Source of the DNA: Galerina marginata
Taxonomy: Eukaryota > Basidiomycota > Agaricomycetes > Agaricales > Galerinaceae
Assembly: GCA_023014335.1 (NCBI GenBank)
Contig: JAECYW010000015.1
Location: forward strand, 124,001-188,000
DNA length: 64,000 nt
Reading direction: 5' to 3'
The position numbers and the translations under genes are program-made. The notes below the pieces were generated by a model, which ran no database searches, was not told the DNA's origin, and saw only the letters and a program-made list of their open reading frames with translations. Shown piece by piece: positions 13,292-23,360 of the stretch (within the stretch, counting starts at the first letter, position 1; each line of letters starts with the position of its first letter).

Positions 13292-14498
13292 GTAGGCTGT
13301 TGATTGACTGTTTTATTTATGGTTTTTCTTTATAATAAGCATAGATTATAACGACATTGGATAAGATACACGTAAATCTAAACAGCAGCGATGCTATCAG
13401 GATGCGGGATAAAGGTAAGATAATAGAAGCAGATTTCCATTAAACTCTCTCTTGTCACCTACTTTTGTGATTGACTTCCTGAGCCATCATTAAATGGGTG
13501 TCTTTTGACTGTCCCTTCCAGCTGGAGATAAAAACATCTACCTACGTATATTATTGCTAATTCTGACCAATTTGAAGCAACCTGGGCGCGTGCAGCTTGA
13601 GCCGGCGCTTATTTTCAAGTGACGGGCTGTAGCCTGTCTCAAGGCTGCCTACGATTCGATGAAATTTTACTGGAAACCTGCATTTCAACAGCCTTTTATC
13701 AAATGAATAGGAATTGGAGTTTCATGTTTCATCGTATCACCGGCTTCTTCGAGCTCGTGAAGGATCTGAAAGACGAAGATTTTATATTATTTAGTGACTA
13801 TTTACTGAGTAAAGAATCATACCACAGATCAAAACCTTCTTACAAAAAATGCGCAAACCTTTCCTCTAAAATTGTATCGCAACTATCACAAATTGCTTTA
13901 AAATACAGTCCTTCAACACAGTCTAAGAGCGTCCCCTTGCAGAGCGTCCAGGAGGTTGCTGTTTCGGGGAGGGAGAAAACCATTTACTAGCTCACTTGCA
14001 GATTTCCTTTACACGTAGGGAGTATTTATCAGGTTGCCCAAGCTTGAAGCAAGACGTTTCCTATTCAGCTTCATTTCATGCGGGCCGTCTACCATTAATG
14101 TCAAATTAATGTAGTAATTTTCCGGAGCTCAACAGGAGCTTCGAGTTTCGTCTTGCATCCTAGAATCACCAGCTCGAACGCATTTACCATGACCTCGCCC
14201 GTAAGAAAAAGCTTTCGGTTTTCTGAAGACTTTCATTTTCATTATTATCAGCGCGATGAGCACGCAGATTGTTGGCCGTTTCACCCCAGCGTCGGCATCC
14301 TGGGAATCCCGGAGGCTGTACGGTGTTCCGTTTCGTAACCAGCTGTGCGAGAATGGTCAACGGTCCTGGTAGACTCCCAACACTGACGATCACGACTGGC
14401 TCGTATCCGACAAACTTTTCACGAACGGCTGGCCCATTCGCTCTCGATTCCTCGTATCAACCAATCCTAAATTGAATCTCGCAAACCAAGCTCCAACA
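13292..14498. other. Intergenic, AT-rich
   Basis: This lies between the seven-TM gene and the first four-TM gene. An AT-rich 123-codon open frame at 13619-13990 has no recognisable motif, and I do not call it. Confidence 0.4.
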
Positions 14499-15026
14499 AT
14501 GACAGTCACCGAAAACCATCCTTTCTCCAAGCTCGCGCGCCAAATCGACCAATACATCTGGACGTCCGTCATACTCACAAGCGCCGTTGCAGCTACCTCC
14601 TTAATTAATATGGGTAGACTGTCGCTTTTCATGGCTCCAGTCATGTTCATGATAACCCTGGCACACAACTTCACCCTCCTTGGGCTCGCTTCTCGCGACA
14701 GGAGGAAGCCAACCGACAAGCTGGTCAACACTCTCGCCCCGACCGCCAGCAAAGCCAACATCATCATATGCTGGATACTCGCAGGGTTATGGTGCCTAAC
14801 GGTGCTCATTATCATCATCATGTCGGTGATCATTTCGGGGATGACGAATGCAATGGAAGGTTGGGAAAGACTCGCGGGCTACATTGAGCTTCCCATGGTG
14901 GTGGCAGAAATTTTCATTTTGGTAGTTATTGCGGCGAAATGTTCAAAGCAAAGGAAGAGCACGATCATTCAACCTGCTCATGTTGATTGGCAACATTTCG
15001 GTCCTCCGGTGAGAGAAGTTTGTTGA
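14499..15026 (+). CDS. Four-TM membrane protein, copy 1 of 3
   Basis: This intronless ORF encodes 175 residues (ATG at 14499, MTVTENHPF). Four hydrophobic segments are visible: about 27-45 (SVILTSAVAATSLINMG), 50-66 (FMAPVMFMITLAHNFTLLG), 90-115 (ANIIICWILAGLWCLTVLII) and 135-155 (LPMVVAEIFILVVIAAKC). It is a divergent paralog of the ORFs at 19653 and 21300. It shares the ARQI(D/H) start, the LAHN/ISHN(F/I)TLL motif, a basic loop (SRDRRKP), and the LxPTA(S/T)KAxII(I/C)xWILA block. The function is unknown, and the family is not one I can name. It lacks the closely similar upstream repeat found before the other two copies. Confidence 0.8.
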   Translation: MTVTENHPFSKLARQIDQYIWTSVILTSAVAATSLINMGRLSLFMAPVMFMITLAHNFTLLGLASRDRRKPTDKLVNTLAPTASKANIIICWILAGLWCLTVLIIIIMSVIISGMTNAMEGWERLAGYIELPMVVAEIFILVVIAAKCSKQRKSTIIQPAHVDWQHFGPPVREVC

Positions 15027-15679
15027 GGTATGTGGTCGTCTTTCGCTTCATATTCCTGCCCATGCTGAAATGGAAGTTTGCAGATCATCAGATGTGGAAC
15101 TGCAAATATGCTGGACGTATATGCGACACACCTCGTAAACAACCTTCTTGTTACTCTATCTAGAAAAAATAGCTCATTAACTTGTATTAATTAGGCTGAG
15201 CGAACTCATGTAAAACTAGAAAAGCGGAATTGTATCAATCATATCTTGTTTGGGATGATAATGCAACGATGATTACCCGGACTACTATACAGCTGCCCGC
15301 CGTCGCGCCACCTGGGATTGAAGCGCAACACTTCACTGGTTTGTTTTCAGGCCAAAGGAGACGATTTTAGTTTTTGCAGACAATACGACCTCGATTTTTT
15401 CTGGGTCAACCAACCATACAGAACGCACATTGGAGGCACGGATCGGAACAGACGAACTTAAATCAAAACTCCCGATGTCCATTTCCTGGATACTTGAAGA
15501 ACAGTGTACAGCCCTACGTTGCACATTTTCAAGATAACTACCAGTTTCAAATTCCCTTGAGCGCAGCCCGGCCGACGACCTGCTGGCGAGTTCCTGGCAG
15601 CTTGACTTACGACTTTTTTTACAGGACCTGCTCAGAACGCGGACAGCAACTTCTGCTTGGCGTTTTCCTCATGCTACTA
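15027..15679. other. Intergenic
   Basis: This is the 3' flank of the first four-TM gene up to the MITE. No gene is seen. Confidence 0.4.
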
Positions 15680-15856
15680 CAGTCGACTCTCTCATAACCC
15701 ATACCCTTCGGTGGACAGTATAGGCCAGGGCTATGAGAGGTTATGGGTTATGACGGAGCACTTTTGGTGTAAAATTGTGGTTTGGTGGCCGTCCAAAACC
15801 ATGGGGTATGGGAGAGTATGGCTTGCGAGAGGTATGGGTTATGAGAGAGTCGACTG
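15680..15856. mobile_element. 177-bp MITE with 26-bp perfect TIRs and TA target duplication
   Basis: The left end begins CAGTCGACTCTCTCATAACC and the right end is its exact reverse complement over 26 bp (15680-15705 and 15831-15856). TA dinucleotides flank both ends (15678-15679 and 15857-15858). The CAGT... terminus and TA duplication are what Tc1/mariner/pogo-type elements leave. The interior encodes nothing, so it is a non-autonomous element. The perfect repeats suggest a recent insertion. Confidence 0.9.
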
Positions 15857-15858
15857 TA

Positions 15859-16556
15859 CTGCCTTATCTGGAACAGCCGCCTTCGCATCCCCTGGATTTT
15901 ACCCTCTGCAAGATCTAGAGGCTTCGAAACCTTCCGCGATATACTCGACTTTTTTTTAGCCTCATACTCTAATTCTCACCATACCGGTCATCTAATCTTT
16001 ATGTGAGAAGCAGCAGGAAAAAGGTCTTAACAAAACCCGGTCCATCGCACAACTCAGGGATGTCTTTATGGTGCCCCCTAGTCCGAGTACTTCGCCACCT
16101 GTCGACCTCTATTGTCTTGAGCTTCATCACATAGCCCCCCTGGGGATCTTACCCATTTCCCCATTGTCCGCCTTACGGTGCACCTTCCATGTTTCACGTT
16201 CCAAAGGAATGCGCACCGAAAGACCTTTGGGGCAGCAAAGGGTCCAAACATTATGCAGGTAAAATATGAGGCGTTTTCCAAGGTGTACGGTAGGGTCCAC
16301 TGGTTGCTTTCTGCAGTACAGCTTCAAAGAAATTCTCGCACAGTAACAATCAGACCAGCTGGTCGACGGACCTGTACTCAGGCAACAAGAGTGATCTCTG
16401 AAACGGCAAGATATCCAGGGGTTTTGCTAGAGTGCACTGGATATGAAAACGTTACGAAAATTTCCCGCTAATAATTACTATCAGCAGTGGCACTAGATGG
16501 GCCTAGGTGGAGAGCTTTGCGACTAAAATATTTAAATAATGTTGCCGTCGTTGCGT
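15859..16556. other. Intergenic
   Basis: I see nothing convincing on either strand between the MITE and the first copy of the dispersed repeat. Confidence 0.4.
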
Positions 16557-16740
16557 ATATGTGAATGTGGCTGTGTCCAACAAACCTTTGATCAGAACCA
16601 CACGCACCCATGTACAACTTGAAGCTTGAAGCTTGAACAGCCAAACTACTTGACCGTTGTCGACGACATAAATACTTGCCACCGCTCACTACTGCTGGGT
16701 CAGAAACTTCACGGATACTTGGTGAACCGATCGGTTGTCC
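16557..16740. repeat. Dispersed repeat, copy A
   Basis: This begins ATGTGAATGTGGCTGTG, passes CCTTTGATCAGAACCACACG, then a GCTTGAA triplet repeat, and continues through ACATAAATACTTGCCACCGC to ATACTTGGTGAACCGATCGG. Copies B (18858-19262) and C (20690-20880) share these blocks in the same order and orientation. Copies B and C each precede a four-TM gene; copy A does not, so it is an orphan. Confidence 0.8.
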
Positions 16741-17342
16741 ATTACGTTGATATGCCCCAAGTTCTGACGAAAAGCGGGCGACCGCGCTATACTTGCCATT
16801 ACTTGGTGTATTTTTGCAACTTGAGGCTGCGGTTGCGGTGATGGTGGAATCGATCAACACTGGTCCGGCCCTTTGGCCGGGTGGAGACCTTGCGCGGTCA
16901 GCCAGTCCGCCCGAATTTTTTTCCCGTATGATCACTGGTCAGCCATATGTTGGCCGATGGCACATTGTTTGTGCTATAATAACTACGCCCGGCAGCGCGA
17001 AAGGTCAAAATCCTTCTGTGGAACGATTTTGTCTGGATTTGCGGAGTTGAGAGCCAGGCGCTGGAGGATTTCAGACCGAATTTGGGGAGTTTGCTCGGAC
17101 AGGGTCTTGGTGGAGCTTCTAGGTCCTGCTGCGGTGCTGCGAGCCCTTGATCATGAGCGAGTAATTCAAGCGCCGGAGTTACTCAGTGTAACTGACCATG
17201 ACCACCAATATCCCCCACAAATTCATTATAGCTTTGATCACATGAAAATCAATCTTCTACGCAGTTTCAGAAAACACTAATAAAGGCAGACAAAACAAAA
17301 AAGGAATACTGGCAATACTCCCGAACCACTGGCATACCAATA
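16741..17342. other. Intergenic, upstream of the GNAT gene
   Basis: No supported exon is seen. An open plus-strand frame at 16873-17280 has no motif and overlaps nothing recognisable. Confidence 0.4.
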
Positions 17343-18342
17343 ATGGCCGCAACTGTAAGGTGTATCAACAATCCAACAGGTAGGAAACAATTCCTACCCC
17401 CATGTCATCTATATCGATTACTGCTTTGTAGACAAGGAAATAGATACCTGCACCAATGTCATATACGAAGCGTTTGGTGGCAGATGTGAGTAGAGTCCTT
17501 CCCATTATTTTAGTTCGAAATTTGTCCAACTAGGTACTTACAAATATCCAGTTTCTTTCTTATCGGCATTGGGAAACGACAAGGCGCTCGTTAAGCCATA
17601 CATACGAGCCCGCCTTATGGCGGGATTCATTGGAGGCGAGGTCCACGTACTGGAGCTTCCGGATGTTGGGATAGTCGGTGCAGCAACGTGGTTTGGTCCC
17701 GGGCAGGGGTTCTTGTTAACGTGAGTGGATAATTGTCCAGAAATTTAACCACGTTCTGAACTTGCATAATGGAAATAAGCACAGAACAACGCGCTGCAGG
17801 ATGGGACGATATCATGAGCAAGGTGGGAGAACCGTGCCGACAGTGGTGGGATTATGTGCGTCCAAGTGGCTGTCAATTTCATAACAGGCCAGGTTTACTC
17901 AAAGCCTGGCGGTTATAGGCTCTGCGACTTCTGTCGGAGTCGCAAGAAAAGTACTACGGAGCTGGGGTGCACTTGGACTCGTACCATCTCCAAATGCTCG
18001 GCATCCATTCACAATACCAAAAGAAGGGATACGGCACTGCTTTGCTCGGCTTTGGGGAACTCAGAGCAAGTCCTGCCTTGAATTTCACTGATTAGCGACT
18101 GAGATTCTCTCTTAGGCCGCCGCTGAATCAAGGAGTGTCGTGCTTGAAACCACTGGAAATTCTGCAGTACGTCAATATATTTATTCGTGAATCTTGTTGA
18201 CCTAGGGGTTGTTAAGGTACCCTTCTACAAAGCTCTGGGATACACGGTATTTGGACCTGACGAAATAAAAATGCTGGACAGTCAGGAGACTGTTCCCGGA
18301 TATTGGTTCCAGAAGTTTGTGAAGGACAGGACAGACCATTAA
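17343..18342 (+). CDS. GNAT-family N-acetyltransferase
   Basis: GNAT enzymes transfer an acetyl group from acetyl-CoA to an amine; the substrate here is unknown. The model join(17343..17379,17432..17485,17552..17720,17780..17855,17919..18065,18116..18166,18217..18342) sums to 660 nt (219 residues). It reads through VIYEAFGGR, LMAGFIGGEVHVLELPDVG, ATWFGPGQGFL, YHLQMLGIHSQYQKKGYG (motif A, with the CoA pyrophosphate loop QKKGYG at 146-151), SVVLETTGN, VPFYKALGYTVFGP (motif B). The fifth intron (18066..18115) uses a GC-AG donor (GCAAGT). The acceptor of intron 2 is ambiguous: 17534 also keeps phase and would insert six residues. It lies inside the repeat-rich accessory block but appears intact. 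Confidence 0.85.
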
Positions 18343-18857
18343 CCGACGGGTGTCTATTACCGCGATGGAGATGTAAATTCCAACGAAATTTCCAATGTAT
18401 AAACTGAAAGTTCGAATCTCTGCGCGTCGTGGACCTCCTTTCGGCAATTTGGCCATCGCTGAAAAACAATCCACCCGTCAAGGCTCGATGTCTTCGACTA
18501 GACTGGCCTTATCCTAACTTCGTCAGAAGTTGTTTGTTTGTTCTGATCTTTTTTTAAGCGCCTTTGGGACGTTTAAACGATAACAGAAAGTCAAAAAATA
18601 TCCTGATAATAAAATTTTGAAATTTGAGCTAAATACGCTAACAACTTTAGCTACAGTCGAGGTTTGGCTAGGGCTGTTTTTTGCTGAAACTCGATATTTC
18701 TACGATTACTTGACATTTTCCGGAAGCCTACCTTCTTACGATCCCGAAGCACTCAAATTCGTAGCCTTAGCACAAAATCTCAGCGACGCAGGGTACTTAC
18801 GGTGAGCTTGATCAGAATTTGCTAAAATGTGTGCCTCCAAATAGCGTTGCGTACTAA
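18343..18857. other. Intergenic, AT-rich
   Basis: This is the 3' flank of the GNAT gene. No supported gene is present. Confidence 0.4.
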
Positions 18858-19262
18858 ATGTGAATGTGGCTGTGTGCAACAGACCTTTCATCAGCAACTT
18901 CACAATTTACTTGTGCGCTTTTTACCCTTTTTGGACTTTTCGCAAGCCAAGAAAGCCAAAAAGCGGAAAAATCAACAGAATTTTCTAGAAATTACGTACA
19001 AATCACTGATGGATTGTTAGTTGCCAGGGGCGCTCAGGGTAGCTTTTCTAGAAAACGGACGCGGATTGTTCAACTTGTGGCTTTCGCGCTTTTTTTCGCT
19101 TTTTTTCGCTTGCCCAAGTCAAAAAAAGTAAATTGTGAAACTACTGATGTTGATCAGAACCACACAGACCCATGTTGTCGACGACATAAATACTTGCCAC
19201 CGCTCACTACTGCTGGGTCAAAAACTCCACGGATACTTGGTGAACTGATCGGTAGTCCATAC
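18858..19262. repeat. Dispersed repeat, copy B, split by an insertion
   Basis: The left part (18858-18888, AATGTGAATGTGGCTGTG...) and right part (19150-19262, TTGATCAGAACCACACAGAC to the ACTGATCGG block) match copy A. The foldback element at 18889-19149 separates them. Compared with copy A, about 43 bp containing the GCTTGAA triplets are missing. A four-TM gene starts 391 bp after the repeat ends. Confidence 0.8.
18889..19149. mobile_element. 261-bp foldback/MITE-like element nested in repeat copy B
   Basis: Perfect 14-bp inverted termini are visible: TTCACAATTTACTT at 18899-18912 and its complement at 19126-19139. The similarity extends outward imperfectly to CATCAG/CTGATG and inward through GCTTTTT/AAAAAGC-rich arms, so the whole element can fold back. 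Removing it restores the host sequence seen in copy A (CCTTTGATCAG), with TT at both edges as a possible 2-bp duplication. It has no coding capacity. Confidence 0.75.
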
Positions 19263-19599
19263 CAGAGGATACGGACATCAGTATAGCGTGCATTCTGCCC
19301 TCGCCAAATAAGCATCCACCAACACCCTTGGTAAATATCTAACTTTGCAATGCGCAAAGATTCATTGCATCTAAGCGATTCTGACGGGCTTTATACCTAT
19401 CTCAGTTCTTCAAGTTCTGCTTGGCCTTTTTACTGGACTCAAATAAGCTGAAGGCTCGAATGCGGCTTGTAGAAACGCAGAAATGATGTCAAGGCCGAGC
19501 CTATTACCGCCGTAATAGTTCGGGTCACAGGTCAACGGTGCATAGCCTTTAAATCTATACCTATCATCCGAAGTACACGAGGATCTGGTGGTCGAAACC
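19263..19599. other. Upstream region of four-TM gene copy 2
   Basis: No gene is seen. Short segments (CTTCAAGTTCTG, CAACGGTGCATAGCCTT) recur upstream of copy 3, so this belongs to the duplicated unit. Confidence 0.5.
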
Positions 19600-19606
19600 T
19601 ATAAAG
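19600..19606 (+). promoter_or_regulatory. TATA-like box of four-TM copy 2
   Basis: TATAAAG lies 53 bp upstream of the ATG at 19653. A matching element precedes copy 3 at nearly the same distance. Confidence 0.5.
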
Positions 19607-19652
19607 GGTACCGCATCTGATTGTTCATTTATCTGGCTCCCCTCTGAATACC

Positions 19653-20177
19653 ATGGAATCCGCGACATACATTCACCCAGCACCAGCCCTCGCTCGCCAG
19701 ATCCACCGCCTTTTATGGATGTCAATCGGCTTTAGCGTCTCCGCCCTTGCCGTCTCGCTGGTTACCTTCGGTGCAATGTCCCTCTGGATCACACCAGCCG
19801 CTTTCGTGTTCGGTATATCCCATAACATCACCCTCCTTGTGCGCTCAGCCAAAGAGCGAAAGCAGACGGCCCAAGCTCGTGTCGGGAAACTACCCGCGAC
19901 AGCTACCAAGGCCTCCATCATCTGCAGCTGGATCCTTGCTGTTGTATGGTGCGCAGCGATAGCCACTCTCATTGTGTTTGGCATCGATTTCATTGGCGAC
20001 AATGACTTCCGGGTGTGGCAGGTCGTCCCCTGGATTGAATGCGCCTTTGCAATTTTTGAGGTCGTCACCTTGATTACCCTTGCTGTGATGTGCAAGAGGG
20101 AGAGGCATGCTGTTGTGGGTAATGCCAATACTGCAAAGTGGTATCAGCTCGGGGCATATCATGTCGAAAGCCAGTGA
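19653..20177 (+). CDS. Four-TM membrane protein, copy 2 of 3
   Basis: This intronless ORF encodes 174 residues (MESATYIHPAPALARQI). Hydrophobic segments lie at about 22-45 (LWMSIGFSVSALAVSLVTFG), 50-68 (TPAAFVFGISHNITLLV), 90-115 (ASIICSWILAVVWCAAIATL) and 130-150 (CAFAIFEVVTLITLAVMC). The short charged loop SAKERKQTA and the block KLPATATKAS are nearly identical to copy 3. The C-tail (about 22 residues) is hydrophilic. There is no signal peptide. The function is unknown. A TATA box, a short 5' leader, and the recurrence of flanking sequence around copy 3 support a real, locally duplicated gene. Confidence 0.82.
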   Translation: MESATYIHPAPALARQIHRLLWMSIGFSVSALAVSLVTFGAMSLWITPAAFVFGISHNITLLVRSAKERKQTAQARVGKLPATATKASIICSWILAVVWCAAIATLIVFGIDFIGDNDFRVWQVVPWIECAFAIFEVVTLITLAVMCKRERHAVVGNANTAKWYQLGAYHVESQ

Positions 20178-20689
20178 TTTCGGAAGCTGGTAAGAGCGAG
20201 TCTTATTTTTTGCTGAATTCTATCAATCTGAACTCTTCTCTTACTGGCATGACAGACTTTTCAAATGGAACACTTCAAGCACATTTGTGGTTTTACAAAA
20301 TACCCAATCCATAACCATACTTTGCTGTTCCACTTCAAGGACGATTTTTTTGTAGCCTATATCCTGCGTCTAAACCACGGACATCTGTACAGTAAAAGGG
20401 GCATCTTGAGGACATTGATTTTGCGTAATTACTGTAATTTTAAGCTCAAGAAGAATGTAATAACTGCTGTAGCATCGACATCGAGTAGTCCTCATCGGAA
20501 CCTACATAGGCACTAACGGTTAATAAAATAAATCTTTACATCACTCAAAGTCGACATCTTAATACTACTACCCCATATTTTCTCTAAAGTTACAAAGAGA
20601 CATCCTCCAGGTGTAGCGCTGGAGATGAGGCCTCAGTGAAAGTAAAATCAGTGCTGTGTGGTGGCCTGGTGACCACATCGTTTGGCTTA
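20178..20689. other. 3' flank of four-TM copy 2
   Basis: The stretch around 20335-20400 (CCTATATCCTGCGTC, AACCACGGACAT) has a counterpart after copy 3 (CTTATATCTTGCGTT, AACCACGGACAT near 21846-21880). The duplication therefore includes 3' flanking DNA. No separate gene is seen. Confidence 0.5.
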
Positions 20690-20880
20690 AATGTGAATGT
20701 GGCTATGCAATACGAACCTTTGATCAGAACCACCACACGCGTTCCCAAATACACAGCCAAACCCCCTGGAATGTTGACGTCCTTGGTCTACCGTGTAAAT
20801 GCGGCGCTCTGGGCTATCTCTAGTCAAAAAACTAACCAACAGATACTTGATGAACTGGTCGGTAATCTCTTCCGGACATG
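20690..20880. repeat. Dispersed repeat, copy C
   Basis: It begins AATGTGAATGTGGCTATG, continues CCTTTGATCAGAACCACCAC, and ends near AACAGATACTTGATGAACTGGTCGG. The middle has diverged from copies A and B. It sits about 420 bp upstream of the third four-TM gene. Confidence 0.7.
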
Positions 20881-21237
20881 TATGGCTTTGTCACTAGACC
20901 GGTACAACCACCTTTGGCGGCAAGGAACACAATGACGATACGAAATTGGTTATTTCATCCACGGGCTTGGCGACTCAAAGCTCTTCGAGTTCTGCCCAAT
21001 CTGTATTGCCTCCTCTCTGGGACTCGAAAACTTGATAGCGGTATGGCTTGAATGATGTTCATGAATTCCCTTTTCGCAAGATGATTATAACGTTAGGCCT
21101 AACCGAGCTGGAGGCTAGTACGTCCGAAGTCGTAATAATGAACAACAGTGCATAGCCTTCACCGACAACTGTGTGGTTTTCCTCGAAGCTCGAAGACAGG
21201 GTCGATCGAATAAACCACGCCGGTCAATAAGAGAGCC
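20881..21237. other. Upstream region of four-TM gene copy 3
   Basis: No gene is seen. It shares short segments (CTTCGAGTTCTG, CAACAGTGCATAGCCTT) with the region before copy 2. Confidence 0.45.
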
Positions 21238-21244
21238 TATAAAA
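21238..21244 (+). promoter_or_regulatory. TATA-like box of four-TM copy 3
   Basis: TATAAAA lies 62 bp upstream of the ATG at 21300, comparable to the 53-bp spacing in copy 2. Confidence 0.5.
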
Positions 21245-21299
21245 TGTATCACATTTCATTGTCCTTCATCCGGCCCACAGCCTCTCCGTTCCGAGCACA

Positions 21300-21791
21300 A
21301 TGGAACCCACTGCCCACATGCACCCAGCACCAGGGATTGCTCGCCATATCCAACGCCTCCTATGGATGTCAGTCGGCTTCAGCATTACCGCCCTGGGTTT
21401 CTCGGTCGGTACTTTCAGCCAATTCTCCCTCTTCATCACACCGTCCGCCTTCGTGTTTGGCATATCACATAATATCACCCTCCTCGTGCTCTCAGCCAAA
21501 GAGCGAAAACAGACAGCCCATGATCGCGCTGGGAAGCTACCTGCAACGGCAACCAAGGCTTCCATCATATGCAGCTGGATCCTTGCCGTGGTATGGTGTG
21601 GCTCATTTGCCACTCTTATTATATTCGGCGCCTTTTTTATCGGAGATGGGGACGACAACGTATTACAGATCGTCCCCTGGTTCGAGTTTACCTTTGTGGT
21701 TTTGGAGATCATTACCATGGTGGCCCTTGCTGTGGTGTGCCATAAGGAGAGGCGTGCCGTTGCATCCGCTGGAATCTCACGAAACGTCTAG
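21300..21791 (+). CDS. Four-TM membrane protein, copy 3 of 3
   Basis: This intronless ORF encodes 163 residues (MEPTAHMHPAPGIARHI). It has the same four-segment layout as copy 2: LWMSVGFSITALGFSVGTF, TPSAFVFGISHNITLLVL, ASIICSWILAVVWCGSFATL, and EFTFVVLEIITMVALAVVC. Most positions match copy 2, including ISHNITLL, SAKERKQTAH and LPATATKASIICSWILAVVW. The C-tail is about 11 residues shorter. The function is unknown. The HPAP N-terminus and closely spaced TATA box are conserved, which argues for selection on the unit or a recent copy event. Confidence 0.82.
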   Translation: MEPTAHMHPAPGIARHIQRLLWMSVGFSITALGFSVGTFSQFSLFITPSAFVFGISHNITLLVLSAKERKQTAHDRAGKLPATATKASIICSWILAVVWCGSFATLIIFGAFFIGDGDDNVLQIVPWFEFTFVVLEIITMVALAVVCHKERRAVASAGISRNV

Positions 21792-22598
21792 AGCAAGAGA
21801 CATTTTGCCTTTTTGGATTAAAGGACGGTCAATTAAAATTTATAGCTTATATCTTGCGTTTTTCATGAACCACGGACATTTCTTCATGCAACGGTCACCC
21901 ATTAATGTATTATTTTAATTCTTACGAAGGGAATCTAAATGTCGAAAGCTACATCGGTGTCGGACACTTCGAATTCTGGAATCCAGCCAGGCATTAATCA
22001 AGTAACATTGGATAAATCTGTTCGTCGCATTAAGTCCTGATAATCCAGTCGACAATGAGCAAGGAAAAAGCTCTGGCCGAAAGAGTCTGGAATAAAAAAT
22101 CTCTGGTGCTTCGAAAATCTCGAGATTGGCATCCAGAAATGGGAGGAAATCAGAATTGGTAAAATTTCAGACTCTGGAGGTCCCTGCCGGTGCCCTATTC
22201 GATTGAAGCCTTGAGATACTGTACAACCTGTAATGGCAATAGTATGGCCAGTTTAGGCAGATCGGAGTTTTTTCGACGGCCGAGTACGCTGTACAGCTCG
22301 GCAAAATAAGGTTATGTGTGGCTTACCTTACGTAAGGCGAAGCTGTTGGCGCCATCGATACATTGGTCGGTCGCTCCCATCGACGACATCCTCAAGACCC
22401 AGGCAAGTCCTCAGTGCTGTCCAAACTTATGAATGTACAACTAACAATTAACTTCTCTTCATTTCTAACTTACTGCCATCCAAAAACTCAATCTGGATCT
22501 TTCGCAAATGACTTGTTTGACAAAAACATTTGTAACCATAACCTGCGGTCGCCATTTACTTCAACGACGGATCTTGGTCTTATAGGCCCACGACAAAT
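21792..22598. other. Intergenic, upstream of RPL19
   Basis: This holds the 3' flank of four-TM copy 3 and the RPL19 promoter. A perfect palindrome, CTTACGTAAG, sits near 22328. No coding exon is supported. Confidence 0.45.
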
Positions 22599-23360
22599 AT
22601 GGGTAAGTTTAGTGTACACAACCCCCTCGAGAAACCGGAAAGTCTGACCTTGGATACGCAGTCAATCTCAGGTCACAAAAGCGCCTCGCCGCGAGCGTCG
22701 CAGGCGTCGGCAAGCGAAAAATCTGGCTCGACCCCGCTGAGCAGGCCGAAATTGGCAACGCAAACTCCCGCACGCACGTCAAGAAGCTCATCAAAGACGG
22801 CCGTGTCATCATCAAGCCCACCACCGTCCACTCCCGCGCCCGAACACGCGAGCTCCTCGCCGCCAAGCGACTGGGCCGCCACACTGGCCCCGGTAAGCGA
22901 AAGGGTACAGCGGAGGCCAGGATGCCGACCAAGGTTCTGTGGATGAGGAGACAGAGAGTGTTGAGGAGATTACTCAGGAAATACAGAGAGGCCGGCAAGA
23001 TCGACAAGCATCTGTGAGTGTCTGGGTCTCATCTCAAATACAGCTTCCCCTTGTTAATACTGTGGCTGGTAAAGCTACCACGTCCTTTACCAAAAATCAA
23101 AGGGTAACGTGTTCAAGAACAAGCGTGTTCTTATGGAGTACATTCACAAAGCGAAGGCCGAGAAGAGCCGTACCAAGGTCCTCACCGACCAAATGGAGGC
23201 CCGCCGCGTCAAAAACAAGGTATGTAACACCTCTCTCCTTACACCTTTTATGGTGTACTAACCTATCTAATTACAGGCCGCCCGCGAACGTCGTGCTGCC
23301 CGCATTGCCGAGAAGCGACAGGGTATCACAGCTGTGGAGCAGGAGACAGCAAAGGAGTAA
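22599..23360 (+). CDS. RPL19: 60S ribosomal protein L19 (eL19)
   Basis: eL19 is a structural protein of the large ribosomal subunit that also forms an intersubunit bridge. The model join(22599..22602,22662..23013,23075..23219,23277..23360) sums to 585 nt (194 residues). The first coding exon is just ATGG, so the start codon is separated from the rest by a 59-nt intron. The protein reads [37 protein letters not shown] [38 protein letters not shown], and ends in a long basic C-terminal helix. A clear ACTAAC branch site precedes the last acceptor. It converges with the gene ending at 23811. Confidence 0.97.

Noticed and set aside
13619..13990. Plus ORF of 123 codons
   Set aside because: AT-rich, no homology recognised, no promoter or splice support.
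19154..19357. Minus ORF conserved between repeat copies A and B
   Set aside because: Nucleotide identity of the repeat explains the conserved reading; no start or splice context is shared.
22328..22337. Palindrome CTTACGTAAG upstream of RPL19 as a transposon end
   Set aside because: Too short and without a partner; could be a transcription factor site but nothing supports a specific one.
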